64,000 bases of DNA from SZUA-36 sp963774415 (GCA_963774415.1 CAVZEU010000001.1:124001-188000); one strand, 5' to 3'; positions 54,090 to 62,698 are shown, counted from the first letter of the stretch. Numbers and translations are program-made. The notes: generated by a model from the letters alone, not told the origin.

Positions 54090-54781
54090 CCAGCCGTGTG
54101 CAACTGGAGCCGGCCTATGTCCTGCACAGCCGCTCGTACCGTGAGACCAGCCTGATTGTAGAGGCATTTACGCGCGAACACGGGCGCCTGGCCATGGTGG
54201 CGCGCGGTGCCCGCGCCCCCCGTTCGCGCTGGCGCCATATTTTACAACCCTTCCGCCCGCTGCTCATCGGCTGGAGCCAGAAAAGCGATTTGGGCACGCT
54301 GACGGCAGCCGACCAGGTTGCAGCCCCGCCCGCGCTCGAGGGGCCGGCGCTGTATTGCGGCTTCTACCTCAACGAGATACTGATGCGCCTGCTGCAGCGC
54401 GGGGACCCGCACCCGGAAGTATTCGGGCACTACCAGAAGGTGTTGCTTGAAATGGCGTCCGGATCGGCGCTGCAACCGCTTTTACGGGTATTCGAAAGAC
54501 ACCTGCTCGAGGCCATCGGTTACGCCATGCTGCTCGAGCGGGAAGCGGACAGTGGCGAGGCCGTCGAAGCCGGTTGCTGGTACGTCTACCAGCCGGACCG
54601 CGGGCCGCTGCGCTGTACGCCCGATAACCCCGGCCGGATTTCCGGTGGCGCTTTGCTTGCGCTCGCCGCCGGGCGCGTCGAGACGGAGCACCTGGCGGAG
54701 TTGCGGATGCTGCTGCGCAATGTGATCGGCCACCATTTGGACGGCAGGCCGTTGCGCAGCCCGCTGCTTTTCGGGGATTAG
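54086..54781 (+). CDS. recO: DNA repair protein RecO
   Basis: This 231-residue mediator loads RecA with RecR and RecF. The N-terminal OB fold begins QLEPAYVLHSRSYRETSLIVEA in two parts (YVLHSRSYRETS, then TREHGRLAMVARGARAPRS). A helical C-domain ends HLDGRPLRSPLLF. No zinc-finger Cys set is seen, as in E. coli RecO. It overlaps era by 4 bases. Confidence 0.93.
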   Translation: MTSRVQLEPAYVLHSRSYRETSLIVEAFTREHGRLAMVARGARAPRSRWRHILQPFRPLLIGWSQKSDLGTLTAADQVAAPPALEGPALYCGFYLNEILMRLLQRGDPHPEVFGHYQKVLLEMASGSALQPLLRVFERHLLEAIGYAMLLEREADSGEAVEAGCWYVYQPDRGPLRCTPDNPGRISGGALLALAAGRVETEHLAELRMLLRNVIGHHLDGRPLRSPLLFGD

Positions 54782-54848
54782 GCAGGTCCGGGCGCGACCG
54801 CCCACAAAACTCTGGCTCAATCCCGCTGTCCCTCGGTACAATGACTGC

Positions 54849-55571
54849 ATGCGATCCGGAAAACTGCTACTGGGCGTCAATATCGATCACGTCGCAACCA
54901 TCCGGCAGGCGCGCGGCACGGAATACCCCAGCGTGCTGGAGGCGGCCAGGGTCGCGGAGCAGGCCGGTGCAGACGCCATCACCATTCACCTGCGCGAAGA
55001 CCGGCGCCATATCCAGGACGACGAGGTCGAGGCCTTGTGTGCGCAGGTCAGTACGCGCGTAAACCTGGAAATGGCCGTAACGGATGAAATGCTGGCCATT
55101 GCGGAAGCCAACAGGCCGGCCGATGTCTGCCTGGTGCCGGAAAAACGGCAGGAACTGACCACCGAGGGCGGCCTGGACGTCGTAAGCCACCGCCAGCCGG
55201 TGCGGGAAGCCTGCCAGAGGCTGGCGGCGGCCGGCATCCGCGTGTCCTTGTTCATCGACCCTGAAGCACGGCAGCTGGACGCGGCCCAGGCCTGCGGCGC
55301 GCCCGTCGTCGAATTGCATACCGGCGCTTACGCCGATGCGGAAGCCGCGCAGCGGCCGCTGGAATACCAGCGCATCGTGGACGCGGCGGCGCACGGCGAG
55401 GCCCTGGGTTTGCAAGTCAATGCAGGCCACGGTCTGCATTACCAAAACGTGCGGCCGGTCGTCGATATTCCGCAAATTGTCGAACTGAACATCGGCCACG
55501 CCATCGTTGCGCGTGCACTGTTCGTCGGGCTGGGCCGGGCCGTGGAAGAGATGCTGGAATTGATGCGGTGA
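54849..55571 (+). CDS. pdxJ: Pyridoxine 5'-phosphate synthase
   Basis: This 240-residue TIM-barrel enzyme condenses 1-deoxyxylulose-5-phosphate with 3-amino-2-oxopropyl phosphate to give PNP. The start LLLGVNIDHVATIRQARGT carries the catalytic His, and HLREDRRHIQDDEV and NAGHGLHYQNV are conserved. It has the usual length and ends the lepA-pdxJ unit. TACAAT at 54836-54841 is a possible -10 just before it. Confidence 0.96.
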   Translation: MRSGKLLLGVNIDHVATIRQARGTEYPSVLEAARVAEQAGADAITIHLREDRRHIQDDEVEALCAQVSTRVNLEMAVTDEMLAIAEANRPADVCLVPEKRQELTTEGGLDVVSHRQPVREACQRLAAAGIRVSLFIDPEARQLDAAQACGAPVVELHTGAYADAEAAQRPLEYQRIVDAAAHGEALGLQVNAGHGLHYQNVRPVVDIPQIVELNIGHAIVARALFVGLGRAVEEMLELMR

Positions 55572-55690
55572 TACCCGCCACTTTTCCAGTGCCTTATATT
55601 CCAAAATAATATCCTTAATTTACAGTATGATAATAGCCTTAATTAAGGTAATTTATTATTTAACGGCCGACGCAGGAGCGCAGCCCTGAG

Positions 55691-57034
55691 GTGGCGCGCA
55701 GGCGCAAACATCTGCCCGAGGAGCCTTTCGATGTGACCGTCGACTCGCTGGACCGTTCTGCCATGGGTGTGGCGCGGCACGGGGAGCGGGCAGTGCGCGT
55801 GTTCGACGCCTTGCCCGGAGAGCACATCCGCGGCCGTTATCTCTTTGGCCGCAAGCTGCGCGGCAAGGTCGAAGTGCTGGAGGTTTTGCAGCCGGCACCC
55901 GAGCGGGTCGTGCCGCGTTGTCCCAGTTTCGGCCACTGTGGCGCCTGCGCCCTGCAGCACCTGTCGCTCTCGGCGCAGCGCGAGTACAAGCAGTCCCAGT
56001 TGCTGCAAGCTTTCGAGGAACAAGGAATGGTTCGGCCCCGGTCCGTCTACGCGCCTCTTGCCGGTCCGGCCTGGAATTACAGGCGCAAGGCGCGGTTGTC
56101 GGTGCGCGTGGTGCCCGCCAAGGGCCGGGTGCTGGTCGGGTTTCGCGAACGCAATGGCCGTTTTGTGACCGACATGAACGAATGCCACGTACTGCACCCG
56201 GATATTGCCGATGCGCTGCCGCGAATCGCCGCGCTCATCGGGGAATTGGAGCAGCCGTCGGCGCTACCGCAGGTCGAGGTCGCCTGCGGTGATTCCGGCT
56301 CGGCCATGGTTCTGCGGCACCTGGAAAGCCTCGGCGATTCCGACCTGGAACGGCTGCGCCGGTTTGCAGACGAAACCGGTATCGGCGTGTACCTGCAGGG
56401 CGGCGGCCCGGAGAGCGTGCAATTACTGACGCCGCCGGACCTGCAACTCGAGTACCGGGTCGAGGAGCTGGATTTACGTTTCCGTTTCGAGCCGCTGGAT
56501 TTCGTGCAGGTCAACGCCGGCCTCAATGGAGCGATGCTGCTGCGGGCACTGGAACTGTTGGACCCGGGGGGCGACGACCGGGTGCTCGATCTGTTTTGCG
56601 GTCTCGGAAATTTCACGCTCGCACTGGCCACCCGGGCTGGCGGCGTCTGCGGCGTGGAGGGCTCGGCGGAGATGGTCGGGCGGGCCCGGGAAAACGCCGT
56701 CTTGAACCGCCTCCACAATGTCTCCTTCCACGCGCTCGATCTGTATCAGCGCAGCGCCGCCGCGCCCTGGCCCGCCGCGCGGTATACGAAGGTCGTGCTG
56801 GATCCGCCGCGCTCCGGCGCCCTGGAGCTGTTGCCATGGATCGCCGCGAGCAGCGCCTCGCAGGTGCTGTACGTTTCGTGCAACCCCGAAACCCTGGCGC
56901 GCGATGCGGGCGTCCTGGTCAGGGAATACGGCTTTGAACTCAGCGGTGCTGGTATCATGGACATGTTTCCGCATACACCGCACAGCGAGGCCATTGCGCT
57001 GTTTGAACGCGAGGGCGGGGAGGGAAGAATCTGA
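55691..57034 (+). CDS. rlmD: 23S rRNA (uracil-1939-C5)-methyltransferase
   Basis: This 447-residue SAM-dependent enzyme has a TRAM domain (about 5-70), an iron-sulfur motif RCPSFGHCGACALQHL with a fourth Cys later (NECHVLHP), and a methyltransferase domain with VLDLFCGLGNFTLALA and LDPPRSGALE. The catalytic Cys is in YVSCNPETLARD. GTG 55691 is the only start giving the TRAM domain, and the ribosome site GGAG is distant. The 119-base gap before it is strongly AT-rich (55600-55665) with CCTTAATTAAGG, likely a promoter. Its stop overlaps nagZ. Confidence 0.94.
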   Translation: MARRRKHLPEEPFDVTVDSLDRSAMGVARHGERAVRVFDALPGEHIRGRYLFGRKLRGKVEVLEVLQPAPERVVPRCPSFGHCGACALQHLSLSAQREYKQSQLLQAFEEQGMVRPRSVYAPLAGPAWNYRRKARLSVRVVPAKGRVLVGFRERNGRFVTDMNECHVLHPDIADALPRIAALIGELEQPSALPQVEVACGDSGSAMVLRHLESLGDSDLERLRRFADETGIGVYLQGGGPESVQLLTPPDLQLEYRVEELDLRFRFEPLDFVQVNAGLNGAMLLRALELLDPGGDDRVLDLFCGLGNFTLALATRAGGVCGVEGSAEMVGRARENAVLNRLHNVSFHALDLYQRSAAAPWPAARYTKVVLDPPRSGALELLPWIAASSASQVLYVSCNPETLARDAGVLVREYGFELSGAGIMDMFPHTPHSEAIALFEREGGEGRI

Positions 57035-58074
57035 GCGCCGAAGCCACACCCCAGGCGGGCCCCGTATTGATCGGTTTGGCCGGGACCGAGCTGACGGCTG
57101 AAGAGCGGTTGTGGCTGCGGCATCCTGCGGTGGGCGGCGTCGTACTGTTTTCGCGCAATTACACGGACAAGGACCAGTTGACGGCGCTGACGGCGCAGAT
57201 CGCGTCCTGCGATGCGCGCAGGCCGTTGATATGCGTGGATCACGAGGGGGGCAGGGTGCAACGCTTCAGGGCGGGGTTCACACGGCTGCCGCCGGTGGCC
57301 GTGCTCGGCCGGATGCACGCAGAATCGCCGGCGCTGGCCAATGATTTCGCATACCGTCACGGCCGCGTCATGGCCACCGAACTCTTGCTATGCGGCATCG
57401 ACCTGAGTTTTGCACCGGTCCTGGATATCGGTCTGCGCAGCGTGGTCATCGGTGAGCGCGCCTTCGCCGCAGAAGCCCGCGTCATCATCGAACTTGCCGC
57501 GTCCTACATCGCCGGAATGCACGATGCGGGCATGGCCGCGACCGGCAAGCATTTTCCGGGACATGGATCGGTGGCCGCGGATTCGCATACTGAAAACGTG
57601 CGTGATCCGCGGCCGTTCGCACGGATCAGGGCCCTGGATCTCGAACCGTTTGCGGCCTTGAGCGGGCAACTGGACGCGGTCATGATGGCACACGTGTCCT
57701 ACCCGGCGGCCGACCCGATGCCGGCGGGTTATTCACGGTTCTGGATTCACGCGGTGCTGCGAGAGCAACTCGGTTTTACCGGTACGGTGTTCTCCGATGA
57801 CCTCGGCATGCACGCCGCCGGAGTGGCCGGCGACATCGGCGCACGCGTGACAAAGTCACTCGAAGCGGGCTGCAACGCCGTGCTGGTCTGTGACCCCGGA
57901 GACGTCCGGCAGTTGCTGGGTTTGCCCGCCGCGGAGTCGTTGCCGCCGGCAGGCCGTTGCCTGGACAGGCTCAAGGGACGCCCGGGCGCCAGTCGCGAGG
58001 AGCTGGAATCGGTGGGTGAGTGGCGTCAGTGGAAAGCATCGATCGAACAACTGGAGAATTCCGAATGGCGATGA
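57031..58074 (+). CDS. nagZ: Beta-N-acetylhexosaminidase NagZ (apparent CTG start)
   Basis: This cytosolic glycosidase (about 347 residues) removes GlcNAc from muropeptides during wall recycling. CVDHEGGRVQRF (about 68-79) and GKHFPGHGSVAADSH (with the GH3 catalytic loop) are diagnostic. No ATG or GTG fits. CTG 57031 follows GGAGGG at 7 bases and overlaps the rlmD stop as CTGA, whereas TTG 57067 would cut into the conserved first strand PVLIGLAGTEL. The frame is closed by TGA at 57004. It overlaps hpt. Confidence 0.9.
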   Translation: MSAEATPQAGPVLIGLAGTELTAEERLWLRHPAVGGVVLFSRNYTDKDQLTALTAQIASCDARRPLICVDHEGGRVQRFRAGFTRLPPVAVLGRMHAESPALANDFAYRHGRVMATELLLCGIDLSFAPVLDIGLRSVVIGERAFAAEARVIIELAASYIAGMHDAGMAATGKHFPGHGSVAADSHTENVRDPRPFARIRALDLEPFAALSGQLDAVMMAHVSYPAADPMPAGYSRFWIHAVLREQLGFTGTVFSDDLGMHAAGVAGDIGARVTKSLEAGCNAVLVCDPGDVRQLLGLPAAESLPPAGRCLDRLKGRPGASREELESVGEWRQWKASIEQLENSEWR

Positions 58075-58622
58075 ACGATTATCCCGAGCCGCACGTGCTG
58101 CTGGAGAAATCCCGCGTGCTGTTCGCGCGCGACGAGGTCGAACGGGCAGTGCGGCGCATGGCGGATGAAATCAATGCCGCCTATGCCGACCAGCCGTTGA
58201 TCGTGATCTCGGTCATGACCGGCGCGATCCTCCCCGCGGCATGGCTCGTGACCCGGCTCAAGATGCCGTTGAAAATGGATTTTGTCCACGCGACGCGTTA
58301 CCGCGGCGGTTTGTACGGCGCGGAGCTCGAATACCGGGTGCCGCCGCGGCTCGAACTCGAGGGCAGTCACGTACTGGTCGTCGACGATATCTTCGACGAA
58401 GGGGACACGCTGGCGGCGATCAAGGGTTCCTGCGAGCAGCGCGGGGCCGCCTCCGTGAAGCTGGCGGTATTGGTGCGCAAAGATCACGCCCGCGGGCTGG
58501 CGCGCGACTACGTGGATTTCGTCGGCCTGGATGTTCCCGATGTGTACGTGTTCGGTTGCGGCATGGATGCCTTCGAGGAATGGCGTCACCTCGATGAAAT
58601 CCGCGTGCTGGAGGAGGACTGA
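58065..58622 (+). CDS. hpt: Hypoxanthine-guanine phosphoribosyltransferase
   Basis: This 185-residue purine-salvage enzyme has VISVMTGAILPAAWL, the PRPP loop VLVVDDIFDEGDTLAAIK and DYVDFVGLDVPDVYVFGCG. ATG 58065 (GGAG at 8 bases) is preferred to ATG 58071, and both overlap nagZ. The downstream gene starts directly after its stop. The pairing with an MTI phosphorylase makes sense, because that enzyme releases hypoxanthine, which Hpt can reclaim. Confidence 0.94.
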   Translation: MAMNDYPEPHVLLEKSRVLFARDEVERAVRRMADEINAAYADQPLIVISVMTGAILPAAWLVTRLKMPLKMDFVHATRYRGGLYGAELEYRVPPRLELEGSHVLVVDDIFDEGDTLAAIKGSCEQRGAASVKLAVLVRKDHARGLARDYVDFVGLDVPDVYVFGCGMDAFEEWRHLDEIRVLEED

Positions 58623-59369
58623 ATGCAACGGCTGGGCCTGATCGGCGGCAGCGGGCTGGACCGATGGGGAGACGCGGTCCGTACCCAGCGGCCGCAGAGT
58701 GAGTACGGCGAGGCGTCGGACGCGGTCGAGGAATACCGCGCCGGTGACCTGCAGGTATATTTTTTGCCCCGGCACGGCCGGGCGCACGGGATCCCGCCCC
58801 ACGCGGTCAATTACCGGGCCAACATCGACAGCCTTCGACAGCTCGGCGTCGAGGGCGTGCTGGCGGTGAACGCGGTCGGCGGAATTGCCGGCCACTGCCG
58901 ACCGGGGGCGCTGCTCGCGCCCGATCAGCTGATCGACTACACCTGGGGCAGGGAGCACAGCTTCAGCCTGACCCCTAAGGACCGGTTGCGACACGTGGAA
59001 TTCGCCGCGCCGTTCAGCGGCCCGTTGCGCGCTGCGCTGCTGCGGGCTGCCGCGCACGCGGCGCTGGAGATCACGGACGGCGGATGCATCGCGGTGGCCC
59101 AGGGTCCGCGGCTGGAGACGCGGGCGGAAATCCAGCGCCTCGCGCGTGACGGCTGCGACATGGTCGGTATGACCAGCATGCCGGAGGCGGCGCTGGCGCG
59201 GGAGGCGGGCCTGGACTATGCGAGCCTGTGCGTTTGCGCCAACCGGGCTGCCGGCTTGTCGACTTCGCCCATCAGCATGGAAGCCATCGAAACGACGCTG
59301 TCCGCGGCCATGGATCGTGTGCGAACCCTCCTCGGGCAGTTGTTCATGGATCTGCGCAACGCGTGTTGA
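58623..59369 (+). CDS. S-methyl-5'-thioinosine (or -adenosine) phosphorylase
   Basis: This 248-residue family-2 nucleoside phosphorylase has GLIGGSGLDRW, FLPRHGRAHGIPPHAVNYRA (phosphate and base site), AQGPRLETRAEI and VGMTSMPEAALAREAGL. Its position right after hpt and nagZ resembles Pseudomonas aeruginosa, where the homologue prefers methylthioinosine. The alternative, MTA phosphorylase, cannot be excluded. GGAGGA lies immediately upstream. It recycles the by-product of polyamine or homoserine-lactone synthesis. Confidence 0.9.
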   Translation: MQRLGLIGGSGLDRWGDAVRTQRPQSEYGEASDAVEEYRAGDLQVYFLPRHGRAHGIPPHAVNYRANIDSLRQLGVEGVLAVNAVGGIAGHCRPGALLAPDQLIDYTWGREHSFSLTPKDRLRHVEFAAPFSGPLRAALLRAAAHAALEITDGGCIAVAQGPRLETRAEIQRLARDGCDMVGMTSMPEAALAREAGLDYASLCVCANRAAGLSTSPISMEAIETTLSAAMDRVRTLLGQLFMDLRNAC

Positions 59370-59560
59370 CGGAGCCTTCCCGCGTTTGCCTTCGCCCCTG
59401 GACCTGGGCTTTACGACGTTGAAAAACCTCGTGCCGATGGGTTCGACGCATACCGGCCTAAAGGACCATCGGCGAGACTTGCCGAGGCTGGCGGTCTGTT
59501 TCGCCGGAGCGGCCGCCGGTCTTCGACCGGCGACACCGGCGCGTCCGTGCCGGCGGCGGC

Positions 59561-60751
59561 TCAGGCTTTGCGGGGCAAGCTCAAATGCAGCACCAGCCAG
59601 CCGGCGAGGGCGGAGGCCAGCGATCCGCCGATGACCCCGATCTTGACCGCGGCTTCCTGGGAAAACGCCGCCTGTTCAAAGGCCAGGCTGCCTATGAACA
59701 GGCTCATCGTGAATCCCACGCCGCAGATAAGGGCGATGCCATAGAGCATGAGCCAGTTCGAGCCCTCGGGCTTTTTCGCGACGCCGAGGCCGATGGCGAG
59801 GACCGTCATCAGAAAGACGCCCGCCTGTTTGCCGAGAAACAGACCCGCAAGTATGCCCAACGATATGGGCCCTGACAGGCCTTGGCTGCCGAGCCCGGAC
59901 AGGGACACACCGGCATTGGCGAAGGCGAAAAGCGGCAGGATGCCGAAAGCCACCCAGGGGTGCAGGATGTGTTCGAGGTGCCGTGCCGGTGAGTGGTCGT
60001 TGCGGCATTCCAGCGGGATGAACATCGCGACGGCAACGCCCGCCAACGTCGCGTGCACACCGGACTTGAGTACGAAAAACCAGATCAGGCTCCCGGTCAG
60101 CAAATAGGCGGCGAGGCTTCTTACGCCGTAGCGGTTGAGCAGAAACAGGACCGCCACACCGAACCCGGCTGCCGCCAGCGCCGTGCTGCTCAGGTCGGCG
60201 GAATAAAAGACGGCGATGATGATGATGGCCGCCAGGTCGTCAACGATCGCGATCGTCGCCAGGAAGACTTTCAGGCTGGCCGGCACGCGCTTACCAAAAA
60301 GGCTCAGCACGGCCAGCGCAAACGCAATGTCCGTTGCCGTGGGGATCGCCCAGCCGTCGGTTCCGGCGGGGTTGTCGCGGTTGACATAGAGGTAGAGCAG
60401 GGCTGGCACGAGCAGGCCGCCGAGCGCTGCGAGCACCGGCAGCACCACCTGGCTCGCGCTGGAGAGTTCCCCTTCGAGCACTTCGCGTTTCAATTCGAGG
60501 CTGACCAGGAGGAAGAAAACGGCCATCAGTCCATCGTTGATCCACAGCAGCAAGGGTTTGCTGACGCCGACATCGCCGATGCTGACCGTCAGCATCAGAG
60601 CGAGGATGCCGTGGTAGTAATCCGCGACGGGCAGGTTGGCCAGCACCAGCGCCGTTGCCGCGGCCGCGCACAGCAATAGTCCGCCGGCGGATTCGAGCCG
60701 TAAAAACTCGCGCCAGGCATCGATGACGGTCTTGGTTAGCTGTTCCGGCAT
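59561..60751 (-). CDS. nhaA: Na+/H+ antiporter NhaA
   Basis: This 396-residue inner-membrane antiporter exports Na+ in exchange for H+. About 12 hydrophobic segments are visible. ATDIAFALAVLSLFGKRVP and FLATIAIVDDLAAIIIIA contain the Asp pair equivalent to E. coli Asp163/Asp164, and Thr-Asp-Ile of the crossed helix is present. The start at 60751 gives MPEQLTKTVIDAWREFL; the frame extends to 60895 without support. It is convergent with the phosphorylase gene across a 191-base gap holding two inverted repeats (59433-59473, 59514-59532). Confidence 0.95.
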   Translation of the reverse strand: MPEQLTKTVIDAWREFLRLESAGGLLLCAAAATALVLANLPVADYYHGILALMLTVSIGDVGVSKPLLLWINDGLMAVFFLLVSLELKREVLEGELSSASQVVLPVLAALGGLLVPALLYLYVNRDNPAGTDGWAIPTATDIAFALAVLSLFGKRVPASLKVFLATIAIVDDLAAIIIIAVFYSADLSSTALAAAGFGVAVLFLLNRYGVRSLAAYLLTGSLIWFFVLKSGVHATLAGVAVAMFIPLECRNDHSPARHLEHILHPWVAFGILPLFAFANAGVSLSGLGSQGLSGPISLGILAGLFLGKQAGVFLMTVLAIGLGVAKKPEGSNWLMLYGIALICGVGFTMSLFIGSLAFEQAAFSQEAAVKIGVIGGSLASALAGWLVLHLSLPRKA

Positions 60752-60817
60752 TGTCAGTCTGTCCCCCGTGCCGTGAAAAACGTTTGCAGTTCGGTGCTGA
60801 TTATAATTGAAGAAAAA

Positions 60818-60847
60818 GTAAACACGAAATATAATTCTGTAAACATG
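60818..60847 (+). promoter_or_regulatory. Direct repeats in the nhaA/winged-helix divergent promoter region
   Basis: GTAAACACG (60818-60826) and GTAAACATG (60839-60847) are spaced exactly 21 bp, two helical turns. TATAATT occurs at 60802-60808 and 60830-60836. The whole stretch is AT-rich. It suits binding by the adjacent winged-helix protein. Confidence 0.35.
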
Positions 60848-60857
60848 GGTTGTGTCT

Positions 60858-61349
60858 ATGGCCTCAACAATGAATAACTGGACGCTATTCAGCAATCACG
60901 GTCACGTGCTCGTGTGCCTGGCGCGGGACAACGGCGCCCGCTTGCGCGACGTCGCGGCCGCGGTCGGGATCACCGAAAGGGCCGTGCAAAAAATCATTCG
61001 TGATTTGCAGGAAAGCGGCATGGTCAGTGTACGCAAGCAGGGGCGCAGAAATCATTATGAAATCGACCAGGCGGCACACTTGCGGCACGCCCTGGAGGCG
61101 CACTGCAAGCTGGTTGACCTGCTTCGCGCGGTAGACCCCGGGCAGCAAAAGGATATGCCCGATCAGGAGCCGCAGAAGCCGTCGGATGCCCGTGCCGATG
61201 CCGGCGAGCGCTCCCGACCCGAACCGGCGGGGCAAACCACGGCTGACGCCAGCGGTGCGGCGGCAAAAGCCGCACAAACCAGGCAACCCGCCAAGGACGG
61301 CAGCGAAGAGGCCAACGACATCGAGAAAAAGCAGGGTAGCCTGTTTTAG
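60858..61349 (+). CDS. Winged-helix regulator with a long polar C-terminal tail
   Basis: This 163-residue protein has residues 1 to about 75 as a MarR/ArsR-like winged helix (WTLFSNHGHVLVCLARDNG, then AAAVGITERAVQKIIRDLQ). A short amphipathic helix follows (about 78-92), then about 70 residues rich in Ala, Gln, Glu, Asp and Lys that look disordered, ending GSLF. HTH proteins of this type are common, but the tail is unusual. ATG 60858 is chosen, with GTG 60852 and ATG 60870 possible. It is divergent from nhaA. Confidence 0.8.
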   Translation: MASTMNNWTLFSNHGHVLVCLARDNGARLRDVAAAVGITERAVQKIIRDLQESGMVSVRKQGRRNHYEIDQAAHLRHALEAHCKLVDLLRAVDPGQQKDMPDQEPQKPSDARADAGERSRPEPAGQTTADASGAAAKAAQTRQPAKDGSEEANDIEKKQGSLF

Positions 61350-61397
61350 CGCGGGGCGGGCCGTGCTGCGCCAACCATTGAACCGGGGCCAGTGGCC

Positions 61398-62450
61398 ATG
61401 AAGCATCGCTGGATACTGTATGGAGCCAACGGTTACACCGGGCGGTTGATCGCGGCCGCAGCGAAAGAGCGCGGCCTGAGTCCGATACTGGCCGGGCGCA
61501 ACCGGGAGGCGGTTGCGTCGCTGGCCGCGGAAACAGGTCTTGAGCACCGTGTGTTTGCGTTGGGCGACCCGGATGCAGTGCGGCAGGGGCTCGCCGGCAT
61601 GAAGCTGGTGTTGCACTGTGCGGGCCCGTTTTCCGCCACCAGCCAGGCGATGATCGAAGCCTGCCTGGCGCAGGGATGTCATTACCTCGATATCAGCGGC
61701 GAGATCAGCGTGTTTGCGAATGCCTACCACCAGCACGAGGCGGCACGCCGCGCCGATATCGTGTTATTGCCGGGAGCCGGATTCGACGTGGTGCCGACCG
61801 ACTGCCTGGCTGCAAGCCTGGTTGGACTCCTGCCGGCGGCCACCCGCCTGGTGCTGGCCTTTGCCAGTAATGGCGGCCTCAGCCCCGGTACCGCCAAGAC
61901 GAGCCTGGAGGGGTTGGCCGGGGGTGGTTGCGTCAGGCGGGGCGGCCAGTTGCAGCGCGTTCCGCTGGCCTGGAAGACGCGCGAGATACCCTTTGGCAGC
62001 GGTCCACGGCTGGCGGTGACCATTCCGTGGGGTGACGTATTCACCGCGCACGTCAGTACCGGCATCCCGGATGTCGAGGTTTACATGGCGGCCTCGCCGC
62101 GGCTGATCAGACGCTTACGGCAGTTGCGCTTGTTGCAACCGCTGTTGCGTTGGAATTGGCTCCAGCAGAAGCTGAAAAAACGAATCGGTGAGAGAGTGCA
62201 GGGGCCCTCGGCGGAGCAACGCAGGCACGCGCACATGGAGTTGTGGGGTCAGGTCGGCAGCGCTGACGGACGCACCGCAGCGGCGACGATGACGACGCCC
62301 GATGGTTACGAAATCACGGTCACGGCCAGTCTCGGTATCGTCGAGCACCTGCTCGATCACGACGTGGAGGGCGGCTACTACACGCCTTCGTTGCTGCTGG
62401 GTGAGGACTATGCCAGGCAGTTGCCCGGTGTGACCTGGCAAGTTGGCTGA
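61398..62450 (+). CDS. Saccharopine-dehydrogenase-like / enoyl-reductase-like oxidoreductase
   Basis: This 350-residue protein has an N-terminal Rossmann fold (WILYGANGYTGRLIAAAA), HCAGPFSATSQAMIEACL, YLDISGEISVF and LPGAGFDVVPTDCLAASL. These motifs define the saccharopine-reductase-like group that includes mycobacterial trans-acting enoyl reductases. True lysine-pathway activity is unlikely. The start is ATG 61398 (GTG 61392 is open). It is followed by a short AT-rich stretch and the ilv promoter. Confidence 0.85.
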   Translation: MKHRWILYGANGYTGRLIAAAAKERGLSPILAGRNREAVASLAAETGLEHRVFALGDPDAVRQGLAGMKLVLHCAGPFSATSQAMIEACLAQGCHYLDISGEISVFANAYHQHEAARRADIVLLPGAGFDVVPTDCLAASLVGLLPAATRLVLAFASNGGLSPGTAKTSLEGLAGGGCVRRGGQLQRVPLAWKTREIPFGSGPRLAVTIPWGDVFTAHVSTGIPDVEVYMAASPRLIRRLRQLRLLQPLLRWNWLQQKLKKRIGERVQGPSAEQRRHAHMELWGQVGSADGRTAAATMTTPDGYEITVTASLGIVEHLLDHDVEGGYYTPSLLLGEDYARQLPGVTWQVG

Positions 62451-62528
62451 AGCGCCGCCCGTAAACGTGTTTGCGCCGGCCTGTCACCCGGGTTTTTGGA
62501 TATTTTTATACTTTTTTCAAAAAAAGCG

Positions 62529-62557
62529 TTGACATTGCTCGCCGAGTACGCGATAAA
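62529..62557 (+). promoter_or_regulatory. ilv operon promoter
   Basis: A perfect -35 TTGACA (62529-62534), a 17-base spacer and GATAAA (62552-62557). The expected transcription start is at or next to the A of the leader ATG (62564), giving a leaderless leader-peptide message. Confidence 0.75.
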
Positions 62558-62563
62558 GCGTGC

Positions 62564-62698
62564 ATGAACCTGATTAACCGTCAAGCGGCAATACGTACCG
62601 GCGCCAACCTGGCCGCCCGGCAGCTCGCCGTTGACGTTTCTGTACTTCTGGTGCTTGTAATTCTCGGCTTGACAGGCGGGGTAGGTTTGATCGCATAG
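62564..62698 (+). CDS. ilvL: ilv leader (attenuator) peptide
   Basis: This is a 44-residue ORF before ilvC. Its second half is packed with branched-chain residues: VSVLLVLVILGL at residues 25-36, and 15 of residues 21-44 are Leu, Val or Ile. Ribosomes would stall here when charged tRNA for these amino acids is scarce. No Shine-Dalgarno sequence precedes the ATG, which coincides with the predicted transcription start. The Gly-Gly-Val-Gly codons at the end encode the antiterminator arm. The ORF has no homology-based support here, only its composition and place. Confidence 0.85.
   Translation: MNLINRQAAIRTGANLAARQLAVDVSVLLVLVILGLTGGVGLIA

Noticed and set aside
55600..55665. AT-rich stretch with CCTTAATTAAGG as a transfer scar or operator
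   Set aside because: Flanking genes are conserved housekeeping genes, and the stretch is best explained as the rlmD promoter region. No regulator or insertion ends are evident.
62669..62697. Second TTGACA inside the ilv leader as an internal promoter
   Set aside because: No acceptable -10 at 16-18 bases, and the sequence is explained by the leader codons.
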